A stretch of DNA of 64,000 bases from contig JACEEZ010003866.1 in the NCBI GenBank assembly GCA_016584305.1, forward strand, positions 53,501 to 117,500, written 5' to 3'. Both the position numbers and the translations under genes were made by a program. Position 1 is the stretch's first letter. The number at the start of each line of letters is the position of its first letter. The DNA is from Chionoecetes opilio. Its lineage: Eukaryota; Arthropoda; Malacostraca; Decapoda; Majidae. Shown piece by piece: positions 10,260 through 22,100 of this stretch. The notes below the pieces were generated by a model that was not told where the DNA came from, made no database searches, and was given only the letters and a program-made list of their open reading frames with translations.

Positions 10260-10586
10260 GTGAGTGACGCACACGGAGCATTGAATATTGGCTACAATTT
10301 CAGTAACAAAAGCAACCCACACAGCGCGCAAACACCTCCACCACCACCATGTTGTGGCGGCCCGTTTTGAAGGTCAGGGTTTTGGGAGGCCACACGTAAC
10401 TTACGGCTCTGACGTAAGTTGATTTGGAGATATTACACTGCCACCATCCAAACTGTTGTGTTGGGGAACAGGAACAGGTTCTTCACATCCTCAGGGGAAC
10501 AGAGTTGCGGTCAACAGCTGTCGGGTGTGTTACCTTGGAGAAAGGGGCAGGATAATGATAGTTCCCTTATTACATTTTCTTGTATA

Positions 10587-11235
10587 TTAAAGTAATCGTC
10601 CAGACCCATTTTTCCTTTGCATATGTATGTTAAATTTTCATTCAAAACATATTATCCACAAAAAAGAATTAATTTCAATGCCTTATTTCCGTATAAACAC
10701 GATGTTTGTAGAAAGCGCGGTAAAAAAAAATCTGGCCGTCGCGAGAAACTTGCTGATGACGCCACGGAAGAGCGACAATCTGCATCACGCAGCCTGCCTT
10801 CCCCTGGCGTAACAAACCATCTCCACACATATATCGTGGCCGTATTGGTCGGAAACGGATGATAAGCTCTCTGGCAAGGCACAACTTTCTTGCTGCACCC
10901 ATAAAGGATGCAAGTATATGCCAAATCGCAAAAAAAAAATATCAGAAACACCCAAAATTCTTCAAGTACTATATATATTTCTGTGTTCACATGCTTGTGG
11001 ATTACTGCGGGAGGGCGAGCTGCTTTGGGTGACATCACTGAGCCATGGTGCGTCGTCTGCTAGTGTGCAGGAGCGTTTGGGAAGCTCGGGGAATTTGCAG
11101 ACTTTGATTGCGGTTTATTTAAAAACGGCTGACTGAATGCAAAAAGTGACAGCATATTGTTGATATATTCGATAATGGCTATATTTAGACAGCATTAAAT
11201 CAGGAATGATGAAATAGTCTGGACGATTACTTTAA
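10587..11235 (+). mobile_element. Complete TTAA-flanked TIR element, 649 bp
   Basis: TTAA (10587-10590) plus AGTAATCGTCCAGAC at the left is matched by GTCTGGACGATTACT (11217-11231) plus TTAA at the right, a perfect 15-bp inverted repeat inside a TTAA duplication. This is the target preference of piggyBac-type transposases (established knowledge). There is no transposase ORF, so it would be non-autonomous. It lies in intron 5 of copy B. Partial copies lie at 1838-2334 and 6681-6840. Confidence 0.85.
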
Positions 11236-11790
11236 GGTGAAACACACGGGGGCAAAAGGCTGACTCTAGGTGAACCACAAAGTGACTGTTTAATGGGAAG
11301 AGGACAGCGGAAGCGAGGAGCGACCCGACTGTCTAGATGTCTCCCCTAGTTATGTCTGGCCAGTCGACGCGCGTGCCCTCAATTTGCCCGGGACACAAAT
11401 GGTGGTCCACATGGCAACAAAAACATTTTGGGGAAACACACAATACAACATAGTAGGTAACAAGTTGTGAGGTCGGGAATGATTCAATGTTGTAGACATG
11501 TTGGTACTGATGTTTAGGTGATATGTTGGTAACACCGGTGTGGACGAGTTAATGTCGGAGAGATATCTGGGCAGACACACAGAAACACAGCGACGGCATC
11601 TGGTTCACTCGTTGCTGGCCTACTTAGGACAAAACCATGGAGTGGACGAGGGAACAGACGGTACAATTAATCGATTGTTACTGCGGACACACTTTGCTCT
11701 GGGATCCTACCCATACTCTATATAAACATAGATTCAAGAGGGCCGATGCTCACACGCCGACATGAAATCCAGTGTGGACGGCCTCACAAA

Positions 11791-12304
11791 TAGCGCATTT
11801 TCGTGACGTTCACCGCCCTGGTTCAGTCCAGTCCGGACCGGGTCAGGGTGGACTGATGGTCGCGAAAATACATCGAGACTGGCCCCGTCCCATTCGTCGT
11901 TCCTATTGGCTGGGGGATCGAGTGGGCGGTACTGAACTGCCAGGAGGCGTGGAGGAAACTGTGGAGGCGGCAGGCGTCCATCTTGTCAATATCCTTTTTG
12001 TTGTCTGCCTTTTAATCTGTGCTGAAGACTTTACAACTACCACGCCTGTGATACTTTAGTCTTATGGTTGGCCATCATGGTGTTTCATGTCTTATCAGCA
12101 GCACGAGAAGCTCCTGGTCGCCTTCCCCGCTGACTGTAGTGCGCATGCGCCAGTTTTCCCCACACTGGTCCAACCTGGTCCTGTTATCTGGCTCAGCCCG
12201 GCCCAGTCCGTTCAGCCCGGTCTAAACTGCCTCGCAAAAACAGTGGCCGCCCGGGACTAGCCCAGTCCAGACCGGGCCAGAGCGGCCGCGAAAATGCGCT
12301 TATA
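11791..12304. mobile_element. GC-rich TIR element nested in intron 5 of copy B
   Basis: The left end TAGCGCATTTTCG mirrors the right end CGAAAATGCGCTTA. The interior has sub-terminal inverted GTCCAGTCCGGACCGGG-like blocks. The paralogous intron of copy A reads straight through this point (CTCACAAAGTCTCC at about 2881), which defines the insertion. TA may be the target. Confidence 0.75.
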
Positions 12305-12546
12305 GTCTCCTCTTGTTGCCAACATTCCGCCACAATTGTAACCCTCAATGGGTTTTACATTGTCTCTAGACATGTCTCCAAGTCGTTCTGTTGTGTTTCT
12401 CGCAGTGTTTAAACTTGTCTGTAGACAAAAATGTGCCAGTGTGGGGCGCACCAAAAGGGTCACAGGTTGCCATGTCGGCCTAAAACTGGTGGGTTGCTTT
12501 AAAACAAGAGAGGTGACTCATGCAGCCTCTACAAACCCCTTTGCAG

Positions 12547-12716
12547 GAAGCCCGAGGTGGTGCGCCCTTGGTGAACACAAACTACAAGGACGACAAAAGA
12601 CAGTGCGGATCACCAAGACTTTGGTTGTGACAAGAGATGGTGCCCTACCCTGGTTACACCCACCCCCAGGCCTACCACGACCTGCCCTTCTTAGGCTGGC
12701 TTCACGGGTGCCCCTG
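12547..12716 (+). pseudogene. Copy B exon 6 (Asp exon), frame-damaged
   Basis: Acceptor TTTGCAG is intact and the sequence clearly matches exon 6 of copy C, but several single-base insertions break the frame, and the donor CAG/GTGACT has been replaced by the GT repeat that begins at 12717. Confidence 0.75.
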
Positions 12717-12719
12717 TGT

Positions 12720-12763
<44 letters not shown>

Positions 12764-12800
12764 TGTGTGTGTGGTGTGTGGTTTTGTGTGTGTGGGGTTC
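12717..12800. repeat. (GT)n microsatellite in intron 6 of copy B
   Basis: About 80 bp of GT with a few GG interruptions, directly at the exon edge. Confidence 0.95.
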
Positions 12801-13010
12801 ATCTAGTCTGATTTTACAGGAAAAGAACTAAGCTCGTACTGTCCGTCTCCAAAACTACTATTATCCAGCTTGACTTTGAAGGCGTGAATATTCATGGCAT
12901 GTAACACCCTCTTATCCAAGTTATTCCACAGTTCAAATTATCTGAATGGGAAGTAATACTTTAGATATCTCTCTTGTTTACGTCTGGGAATGCTCACTGT
13001 AAACTGTGCG
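12801..13010 (-). mobile_element. LINE 3' fragment, minus strand
   Basis: Homologous blocks occur in intron 6 of copies C (30145-30310), E (51410-51590) and F (58840-58990). The best-preserved copy, in F, codes SIELWNNLDKGVVHAMN, typical of the C-terminal tail of LINE polymerase ORFs. Here the frame is decayed. Confidence 0.6.
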
Positions 13011-13324
13011 CATGGTGATGCGGGAGAGCAGCGTCCCCAGCCGTACTCCACTCAACCTGGGCGGCGAGCGCAGCCGCGCAGGAATCTGTTTAAACTTTGA
13101 ATGGTCGCTTTGGAAATTGTGGACATATGCGTTTGCGGAAATATATCCGCAAAAAACAAATCAGCCCCTTTTTTAGCTGTCCGCAAAATCGCTAACGAAT
13201 TAGGACTTCCGCCAATTGCAGAAGTTTTTGGTTTGCGGAAATATTTGTGGAAGTACCCCCCTCTGCTACACACACACAAGCACACATACATTACTGATGA
13301 CAGTACTTTTATTCACGTTGGCAG

Positions 13325-13409
13325 GAGTTCATCAGCCCCGTGTGCCTGCCGTGGGGAGCAGAGAGCGAGGTGGACATCACAGGCCCCCAAGCGACGCTCA
13401 CTGGCTACG
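13325..13409 (+). CDS. Copy B exon 7
   Basis: 85 bp, open: EFISPVCLPWGAESEV then DITGPQATLTGYG. Acceptor GGCAG, donor G/GTGACA. The VCLP cysteine is the one expected to pair with the linker cysteine of exon 4. Confidence 0.85.
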
Positions 13410-13549
13410 GTGACATGAAAATTTGGTGGCATTCAAGGCCACGTAACTTGGTAAAACAATGTTGACAATTTGTGCAGTCACTTTGTGGAACGTCTAAAAA
13501 AAACCAATAATTCAATTTAAAGAAAATTGACCCACATGCTTTCTATTAG

Positions 13550-13713
13550 GTGGGATACCCACCTCCTACCTGCAGGACGTGAACATGACAGTGTTTGTCG
13601 CCCCGGTGTGACCCCCAAACTACTCCAACTGCCCATACGGGAAAACCTGCTCAGGGCATCGGGCAGGAGACCCTGTGTGCGGACACCTGACGGAGGGCGG
13701 GACGCTTTGCCAG
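13550..13713 (+). pseudogene. Copy B exon 8, frame-damaged
   Basis: Recognisable from acceptor CTATTAG and GTGGGATACCCACCTCC to donor CAG/GTAATT, but shorter than the 170 bp of copy C and broken by several small deletions. Confidence 0.75.
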
Positions 13714-13845
13714 GTAATTGCCAACCACACTTTACGGCACCAGTGACTCACTGATTGGGTTCAAAGGAAACTTTGGACTTGGTGAGCTCAAGTGCAGTTC
13801 TTCCTCATTGGGTCACGAATTGACCTGGTGTTACTCCTCCCTCAA

Positions 13846-14018
13846 GGGACTGGGGCGGGCCCCTGATGCTCAGGACACCAATGAACTCTTTGTGATGGCA
13901 GGCATCGTGTCCCAAGGCTACGGCTGCGGCCACAAGGACTACCCCGGCCAGTACGCCAACCTGCGTTACCCGCCCTACCTCGCCTGGATCAAGAAGGTCG
14001 CGTTCAAAAGTCTTCTAA
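13846..14018 (+). pseudogene. Copy B exon 9 (Ser exon), frame-damaged
   Basis: The GDSGGPL coding stretch has lost bases so that the catalytic Ser codon is not readable. Downstream [15 protein letters not shown] and [10 protein letters not shown] are clear. One extra A before the usual stop would extend the frame into the 3' flank. Confidence 0.75.
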
Positions 14019-14847
14019 ATCCACAGACTGTCTTGGAGGTGGTAATGAGCGGGCCCCTCCGAGGAAACTTTTATGATAACCACTTGGGGAAATTTTGGAA
14101 GAAAACACCCCGATGCAAATAAACATTACATTCATTGTTTGTGAGTATGTTTGATTCCAGGTAAAGGTCCTCGTTAGAGCGAACAGACTCCCCAAACACA
14201 AGTATGACGCAGATTATCAGTCTCGGACATCTTTGTTTGTTTGTTTCTTTTATTGCCAATTGATTGTTTGTTAATAGAGTTACGCAAAAAGTTTCGGACG
14301 GATTTGCATGAGAATCTACCAGAGGTGGGTTGGCCTAACTTTGAAATTATTTACTTTTAAGAGTTCATCCGGATTCACGAGTTTTTCCTAAAGGAAATTC
14401 TGGGGCCTTGGCGTACACAGCCCCCAAGGTGGAGCCCCAAAACTATCTGCAGGGGTCTTACAATTCTTTCTTATCTCCAAACTCCCCTCCCCCTTTCCCC
14501 CCCCCCCCCCCCCGCACTCTGGAAGTTTAAGTTTACTCCAATGTCAAATTCATCATCTGTACTTACTTCTCCCCCCAACCTCCCCCATCCTTATATTCCC
14601 ACCAACGTAGAGGTCCCAAGCTTGGGGTTAACATACTTTCCCACACTAAACTTTCATAATTATCCTGGGCAACAGTACTGAAGGAGAAAAGGGCACATGA
14701 AGACACTAGAAAAAGATACCAATTCTGCGACGACTCAAGTAATTGATTAAGCCTCCCAACAAGCCTTCCCTCCCTACAACAGCCCCAAAGCATCGCCAGT
14801 GTACAAGTATAAAGAATGGGTAATAAGCAGATGGACGCATTTTCCTT
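14019..14847. other. 3' flank of copy B
   Basis: Paralogous to the flanks of copies C (34763-35520) and E (52700-53480): AATAAACATTACATTCATTGT, a pyrimidine block, then a CATCGCCAGTGTACAAGTAT end. No gene was seen. AATAAA at 14119 is a plausible polyadenylation signal about 100 bp after the stop. Confidence 0.6.
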
Positions 14848-15112
14848 AAGAAGAACATAAGAAAATAGGGAAGCTACAAGAGGCCGCGAGACCTTTCACA
14901 TGGTAGTTTCCCGTTACTTAACACTACCTACATCCACCTTTCGTTCCATCCATGAAATTGTCCGGTCTCCTTTAAAGCTCCCTAATGACACAAAACTAAC
15001 TACCTGAAGATTTAGTCCATTCCAATAATTTACCACCCTATTTGTGAACCAGTTTATCCCTTTCCTTTTTTAAAATCTACGTTTTACCAGTTTGAACACG
15101 TTACTTCAGTCA
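14848..15112 (-). mobile_element. CR1-like LINE 3' end, minus strand
   Basis: Reverse complement of the 3' end of the LINEs at 32929-34762 and 45245-47547: AAGAACATAAGAAAATAGGG at one end, then the GAGGCCGCGAGACC and CATCCATGAAATTGTC blocks. The same fragment sits at the paralogous point downstream of copy C (35905-36180), so it predates the gene duplication. Confidence 0.8.
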
Positions 15113-15228
15113 CAGAAAGAAGTACAGCTATAGAAGTATGGTGCCTGGAATGGACTGGACGGATGATAGGGGCAAGGGAGTGTGCATCCTTGTAAGTTGT
15201 TTGACTCAGCAAGGGACAAGGGATCCCC

Positions 15229-15854
15229 TGTAAAAATATCCAAAAAACCGTTTTTAAATTTGGGGGAGAAGGGTAGGGGGGATCCCCCTCCCTTAAAAGG
15301 GGGAGGTGAGTAAAAAAGTGAGTACAAAATTAAAAGGGGGTTTAAATAATAAAGATTTGTGGGGAAAAAAAAATTTTGGGAAAACCCTCCACGTTAAGGA
15401 AACATTTTTGGGAAAATACAGGGTGTGTAGCTCCACCCGATTGATCGGGTTTTTCGGTAAAAGCAGCAGCACGCTCTGATTTTACTATTAAGGGTGGTCA
15501 CCTCTTGATTGTACACAAAGGTGAGTCCGCTCATATGTTGACCCAAAACAAACCCGACAATCGGAGTAAAAAAAGGAGTGGTATAACACCATAAGCAGTG
15601 CCGCGCCGGGATTAATTCAAGCGATGGGACTTTGAAAATTTACCTCGCCCCTTTAGACCGTGCACCTACAACCCCCACCGTGCCCCACACCAGCCCAAAT
15701 TTACTCTCGCAAATAATAAACAAGCCTTCAAACATTCAACCCATCTACCAAATCGAATACTTTTGTTAGCGTCTAAAAAAGGGTAGCCTTGCGTCTAGGT
15801 AGTTTTTGGGTTTAATTTCAAGGTGAGTTCACATCAATTTATTTAATTCCTACA
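15229..15854 (+). repeat. 5' LTR of the BEL/Pao-type element
   Basis: Aligns along its length with 24574-25196. Shared blocks include CAGTGCCGC(G/C)CCGGGATT, GGTAGCCTT and TCTAGGTAGTT. It ends ATTCCTACA and is followed by TTTTGGGGCCCGAGTGAG, a possible primer binding site. Confidence 0.75.
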
Positions 15855-17221
15855 TTTTGGGGCCCGAGTGAGGATTATCTGCGGGGAAAGTACAGGGTGG
15901 CCTTGTGGGAAAAAATGCCCAGCGATGGCGGTGGAAGGGGTGGAAGTAAGCTTTTTGGCACCCGGTGGCGGGCTGATTATTTGACACAGACGATCTAAAT
16001 GAAATACTTCAGTGGCCCCATACCTCACATTCCTTTCGGGGGGTTACATATAAAGACAAATTTTTAGCCCCTGAGTCACATAAAAACATAAAAAAATAAG
16101 TTTGAAAATAGAAGAAAATTTGGGAGTCAAGTAGGATTGTGTTTATAGAGCCCAGAAAGAAACGCTCTCCTAGACATCACCTGGGAGCCAACTGAGGTAT
16201 GATAGGGCAAGGAGGGTATAAAAGGGTTTTTAAAAGGGAATTTAAAGGTTATGCAGTAGTACATTTCAACGCACAGCCTTTCGAGGTAGATCTTTCCCGA
16301 GTGGGTGCACTGGACAAGGAGAGTTTGTATTTTGTAAAAGCCAAGATTATAAATTTATAAAGCGTCAGATAGGGAGTGGGATGCTATCCAAGCACTAGGA
16401 GGATACTGGTCTGATTAAAGCGATATAACCACCAGTTTCCCCCGCCCTCTGGGAAACAACCTTGACTTGGCCACCTCGACTCGCCCGCCGTGTCACAGAC
16501 AGCCACGGCACACAGGCCGCATTGGAAGCTACCATCTGCCAACAGCAATGTTCCGAGGTTAGTTGTAGTTGCATTAAATAAAGGATGGATGGTTATAGGC
16601 CTGTCTTCGCGCCCTTGGTAGCCGAGTCAACGGCCACATCCACCACTTAGACTTAAATCATGAACTAGGGAACCCTAACTCGAAAACTTGTATCCAAACT
16701 TTTTTTTTTTTTTCTTTTTAATTATCAAAAAAATCTGGCGGAAGGAGCTAAAGCATTACGGCAAAATTAGGATGGCTTACACGAGTATTAAAAAGTGTGA
16801 GGAAGCAGCTGAGACATCCCTATTGACTATAATATTTTAAATACAGGTCTGCTAATGTTAAAAACTAAATGGGATAATTATGAAGAGGCTTACTTCCAAT
16901 CATCAAAAGCTGGGATAAAGAATTAATTAATTACACTGGACAAAAAATTTCAATTTTTTTATTACGGGAGATGTGTAAAGTGATTTAGACTAATTTGGGT
17001 ACGCTGATTTCAAAAATCATAACCGTTTTGCTGTATCACGTCAGGATTTTGAGTTACAGAAATACTCCCATTGCCTAAAGTCAGGATTTCAATGAAATTT
17101 AAAAAAATTCATTTATTCATTTATTTCATCATGAATGCTTCAAAATATAGAAATTACAGAAAAACTCTACTAGAATTTAAATTAAAAATGCTTTAGGCTT
17201 TTGGCTTTGCTTTTGGGTGCT

Positions 17222-18210
17222 GCTCTGTGTCATTTCACGATGCAGGAACCAGCAGAAGTCGCCCATCATTTCGGGTTGTGCGCCCTTGGTAACGCGTCTC
17301 CATGAGTAAAATCTTTTGGTGGAATCGCTCGCCGTGCTCGTCCGAGACAGCTCCCAAGTTGTCAGGGAAGAAGTTCAGGTGCTGGTGTAGGAAATGGATC
17401 TTCAGGGACATCCTGGAGCCAAGTTTCCTAAAGGACTCCAGCAGCTGCTGCACTATTTCTCATAGTTGTCCGCGCGCTCGTTCCCCAAGAAGTTGTCCGT
17501 CACAGCTTTGAAGCCCCTCCACGCTGCCAGCTCTTTGGGGTTTAGAGTTGTCGGAAAGTTTCGTCCTTCATTACCTCTCGGATTTGCGGTCCAACAAAGA
17601 CACCAGCCTTGATCTTAGCCTCCGACAAGGTGTTGCCAAACTTCCCCTTCAGGTATAAAAACCCACGGCCATTCAGATCCATTGCCCGTAAAAAAATTCT
17701 TCATCAGCCGAGCTTTATGTGGAGTGGTGGAAGGAATCTTGGCTGGGTCGACAAGGGCGACATGCTTCACGTTGTATCGACCAGGTACATGCTCCGTCCG
17801 CTCTTTCCAATCATCTTCGTCCAGTGATTCTTGTCGTCTCTGCTATCCCAGAGACAAAGAAGCACATGTTTTCGTGTAGCCTGACTGCAGCCCTAACAAC
17901 AGGGCCCCCACTTTCAAGTCTCCGCAGATGTGCCAGTTGAAGTCATTGTACTTGATGGAATTTAAGCAGCTGCCGCATAGTCTCATAGGTCTCTTTCATG
18001 CCGAACGCGTTTAGCCAGTGGGACTGATGGTTTCTTTTTTGCCCTTGTGGAGCAAAAAACAGCCTTCAAGCTGTTCTTCCCCGAGTCGATGAAGAGGCGC
18101 CAGTCTGCAGGATCGTGATCACACCCAAGTTCTTTCAAACAGACCGTTGATGTCACTGCAGAATGTCATCGTGTCTTCCCTCTCAAAAAACTGAGCCATG
18201 TGCTGTGACT
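17222..18210 (-). pseudogene. TE-associated arthropod protein family, decayed
   Basis: Reading the minus strand from about 18210 down to 17222 gives, in order and across several frameshifts, TFCSDINGLFERTW, KYNDFNWHICGDLK, GLQSGYTKTC, LPPLHIKLGLMK, then a stretch ending FPDNLGAVSDEHGERFHQ and ETRYQGR. These motifs are recognisable as an uncharacterised protein family found in high copy in many arthropod genomes (recalled, not searched). Its position between the TIRs suggests it is carried by, or is the transposase of, this element. Base-level corruption here prevents deciding whether the copy was intact. Confidence 0.65.
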
Positions 18211-18904
18211 GCTCTGAACAAGGATATCTTGGTGTTAGGTTCAAATAGATTCCACTGCTGCAGCCTTGATCCAAGCAGCTCTGCCTTCGCCTTTGACAGC
18301 GAGAGATCTCTTACAAGATCATTTAAAATCTCCCTGGTTCAGAAGGTGTTTGTTCTTGTTCTTGAGTGTCGGGTTCAAAAGGTTCATCACCATCCTCTTC
18401 GCCACTGCTTACAGTTATGTTCTGATCAGCTGGACATGTTTGGAACGGGGTTCTCGTCATCATGAGGGACAGGTTTTACGAGCAGAGACGCAGTCAGCGT
18501 ACTTGATGTGGCCTTTATTCTTCCTGTTGAAGCCGGCGATGCTTGTGCAGCAGAAATAACAATCATCATGATGATTCTGCGGGCTCACCATATCATGGGC
18601 ACCGCAAATGGAATGCTCGCGCGCTTGCCCACCACCACTGAGTCAAGGCTGAGTGGCAGTTGTGCAGCAGATGTGTGGTGCCCAGCTCTTTCCTTGGTCC
18701 CCCACCTTACCCCGAAGTAGTGAAGTAGGCGGCCTTCATTTTCACTGCCGTAGATACACTTCGCTGTTGATCTTTTTGTATAACCCACCACAGACATAAC
18801 AGAAGTTGTCTGGATGATTGGTACAGGAACGTCTACTCATGTTTAACGAAAGAAAGAAAGAAACAAAAATAGTAGTTATATAAGTACGTTATATCGTAGT
18901 TACG

Positions 18905-19195
18905 TAAGAGGTGGTAGGCTGCAGACTGCACTCTAAAGGTCGCTGTCTGTAGCTAGATTTGTATAGCGTATTTATTGCGGCGTGATGTGGTTGGTTTGTG
19001 CGTGGTCTAGTTTGTGTTAAAGAAAGTCGTTTCTCAAAAGCGCGTGACTTTGTTCTGCGCGCAGCCAACGGCTCACAAGGCCACAAACTAGACCACGCGC
19101 AACCAACCACATCACCCCGCAATCAATACGCTATACAATCTAGCTACAGACAGCGACCTTCAGAGTGCAGTCTGCAGCCTACCACCTCTTACGAA
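18905..19195. repeat. Long hairpin inside the nested TIR element
   Basis: Inverted arms of about 115 bp: GAGGTGGTAGGCTGCAGACT on the left, AGTCTGCAGCCTACCACCTC on the right, separated by a loop of roughly 60 bp that includes GCGCGTGACTTTG. Probably a small foldback element inserted into the larger one, next to its right TIR. Confidence 0.8.
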
Positions 19196-22100
19196 ATAGG
19201 CATGTTAAAGACATATGGAATTGAAGCATCATGATGAAAAAAAGAATAAATGAATTTTTGTAAATTTCATTGAAATCCTGACTTCTAGGCAATGGGAGTA
19301 TTTCTGTAACTCAAAATCCTGACGTGATACAGCAAAACGGTTATGATTTTTGAAATCAGCGTACCCAAATTAGTCTAAATCGCTTTTCACATCTCCCGTA
19401 GAACATGTTGTTGTCCAGTGTTTTGAGACCAAGTATGATACAAAATGTACAAAATACTGGAACCGGTATTCAAATATGAGAACTTAGTGCGTGATCAGAA
19501 ACCCACAGCCAAAGCCTCTTTACCCAACTTAAATTTCCGATTTGTCATTGCCCCATTTTGAAGGGGAAAACTGGTATTCATTCTGGATAATTCAAAATTG
19601 TTGATGATAGGACTGTTTTAAAACAGGGTGCAAAAATTAACTTTTTGTTGGGTCAGTTGAGGGGTCCTGCATACTGCTGGTAAAGAATTTAAACAGTAAA
19701 AACCCAATTAAAAGGGGCACTCAAGTTTTCTTAGATAACCACCATTTTATGGGATAAGACCAAAAATAAGAACTTTTTCTGAAAGTTCAGGGTCTCGACC
19801 CTTTCTCAAAATCCAGGAAATTTGGAAGAGTTCAGAAAAATTTTAAAATTGCACCTAAGACCTTAAAGCTCAAAAACCCCTTGATAGAGTCGACTGGATG
19901 GTCATACATAATGGAAAAAACTCCCAACCAGGATGCGAGGCCCGCTTAATCAAGGTAAATAGTAATTACTTCAGGGTCAAACGATAGGGGAAGGATTTTA
20001 CAAAAGTGCAAACTTTTGAAAGTATTGAGCGGGAACCCCCCAAGGGAATTGAGAAAACTAGCCAAAAGGTTAATCAGCGATATCCCCTTTTAAGTTAAAA
20101 AGATCCCTCATTGGTGGTAGTTACCCCGCTCCTACAAAGGCGTTAGTAGGAGGGGGGAGGGGGGAAAACCGGGGCTTTTTCAACCGGGGGCGGCCACCGC
20201 CCAAAAAACGCTGAATCGCAACGGGCTTTTTCCACCCGGGGCGTTTGTATTTATTTGTGGCAAGTATCTCAAACTGCCCGCCAACCGCGTGTTTTGCGGG
20301 GAGTATGGGGGTAACGCCGCGGTTTGAAAGCCCCCGCCGTTACGTTGCGATCCCATAGGTTCCTTGATTTTGCTCCCGGGGGGGGGGCGTTTGCTACCGC
20401 GCGGGGGGTTTTAAAAACGCCTCTGTAAAACGGGCCTTAAAGCTACGAGGGGAAGAAAACCGGTAGATAAGTTTCAAACTAGACCAGCCGAAAACCACCC
20501 CTAAGACCTACCAAAGAACAGGTGCCATTCCTAAAATATGGGTTTTCCAGTGAGTCAAAAAAAATGTGTTTTCTGCGGGGAAAAAACTCCATCTCCACTT
20601 TAATTATACCCAGATTGTTCCCTAGGCTAAAAAGGGTTAAAGGGACCGGGAAAAACTCCCAAACCCCCCTTATGGTAACTCAAAAAAAGCCTGTCCTATT
20701 TCTGGTTTGAAGAAGTGTAAAATTCCTTTAAATCACATACCCTTATGTCCAAAGGGTGATGTGGAACAACCCTACGGTCTTAAAATGGCCGTACCAATAT
20801 GAGTATTTATCCGCTGCCCCTATGAAAATTGAAGGTGACCCAAAATGGTAATTGGGCCCCATTGTGAAAAAAATGTTTGACAGGGGGTGCACAAAGATCA
20901 TTTATTAGTGGAGAGATAGTTTTTTTTACAACTACCTATATTTACAAGGTAAATTTTAGCCTTTTCGGATTTTTCTGGCCAAAAAAAGCTAAAATTTTGA
21001 CATTGTTCGCCACTAGCCCATTAGGAATTATAAGTGGGGTAGCTGCTGTATTAATAACTGGTATAAATTTAACTGAAAAAGGACAAAAATCTAAGCAAAA
21101 TTTTGAAAGAGAATTTTTTGACTACTTAGAATCCCTTTTGGATTTGATTTTCCATCCCAATTAAAAATAGGCGCTTTTTTTTGGGCGATCCCAAGTAGGG
21201 TTTCCAAAATATTTCTATTTTCACCATGCCGGGAAATGTTTAATAGGACCTATCCCAAACCACTCACTTTTTTGAAAAAGGGGAAATTTTTCTTATCTCA
21301 CAACCCTCTTTTTTTGCAAAATTTGGGAACTTCATTATACCAACTCAAATCACGAGTTATTGGAAAAGGGTATCCCGTGCAAAAATTATGGGATCTAGAA
21401 ACTATGGTATCATAACCTTAACTTTTACCAAAGGGGACAAATACTCTAATCACTATAATCCACTGTCTTATGAAAAGGGAAAATTTAAAGTGGGACCCCT
21501 TTGGAAAATAGACGCCCCGTTTTCCTTTCCAATTATCACAAATTTTAAGACCCAAATTTAATATTCAAAGAAATTAAGAAATTCGTTTAAAATTGGGGTC
21601 TATAAATTTTTTTAAGATCTTAAAGGAACTTTTAAAAAAACTGGACGAAGCAGAAAAATCAAATATAGGACATTATTTACCCCCCATGCAGTGGCCAAAA
21701 TTCATAAACCACCCCCTTTAGAATATTTTTTCAATTTATTTTTAAAAACAAAAAAGATGCGTTTTAATGTGCCTTCAACAGGACCGAATCTCTTGCCCAA
21801 TCTAGGAGATGTCCTAGTAAAATTCAAAAAACGAAAAATTCGCCTTTTGGGGCTGTATCTCTAAAGTTTTCCAAAATTTAAATCTAGGAAGAGACAAAAA
21901 TTTTCACAAATCCTATCGCCTAAAAATATTATCGGGAAAGCGCCCCCTAGCCACGTATGGTTTTAAAGTCATTTTTTTTGGTTCTTGCTACCCCTTTTTT
22001 TTAAAAAAAATTACAGTCCCGTTTTAAAGGTTCTGATACCCAGAATTAGGAAGAACTTCTATGGAAATTTGCGGGGGCGTAATTCAGAGGAAGAACTAAT

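Larger units (their letters stand above)
9131..14018 (+). pseudogene. Clip-domain serine protease copy B (exons 2-9)
   Basis: Eight exons align with copy C with conserved intron phases: 2 (9200-9379, or from 9131), 3 (9704-9754), 4 (9858-10066), 5 (10156-10259), 6 (12547-12716), 7 (13325-13409), 8 (13550-13713) and 9 (13846-14018). Exons 2-5 and 7 are intact with GT/AG borders. Exons 6, 8 and 9 carry several one-base insertions or losses, and the Ser motif GDSGGP is damaged in exon 9. No exon 1 was found. The clip domain differs strongly from that of copy C, whereas exons 3, 5 and 7 and the readable parts of exon 9 are nearly the same. Intron 5 holds two nested elements. Either a decayed gene or a good gene with consensus errors in its second half. 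Confidence 0.8.
16934..19420 (-). mobile_element. TIR element nested in the LTR element
   Basis: Long terminal inverted repeats of about 215 bp (16934-17150 and 19210-19420) end in CACTGGACAA. They share ATCTCCCGTA, GATTTCAAAAATCATAACCG and AATACTCCCATTGCCT reverse-complemented. It carries one decayed minus-strand gene and an internal hairpin. No target duplication is certain. The transposon superfamily was not recognised. Confidence 0.75.
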
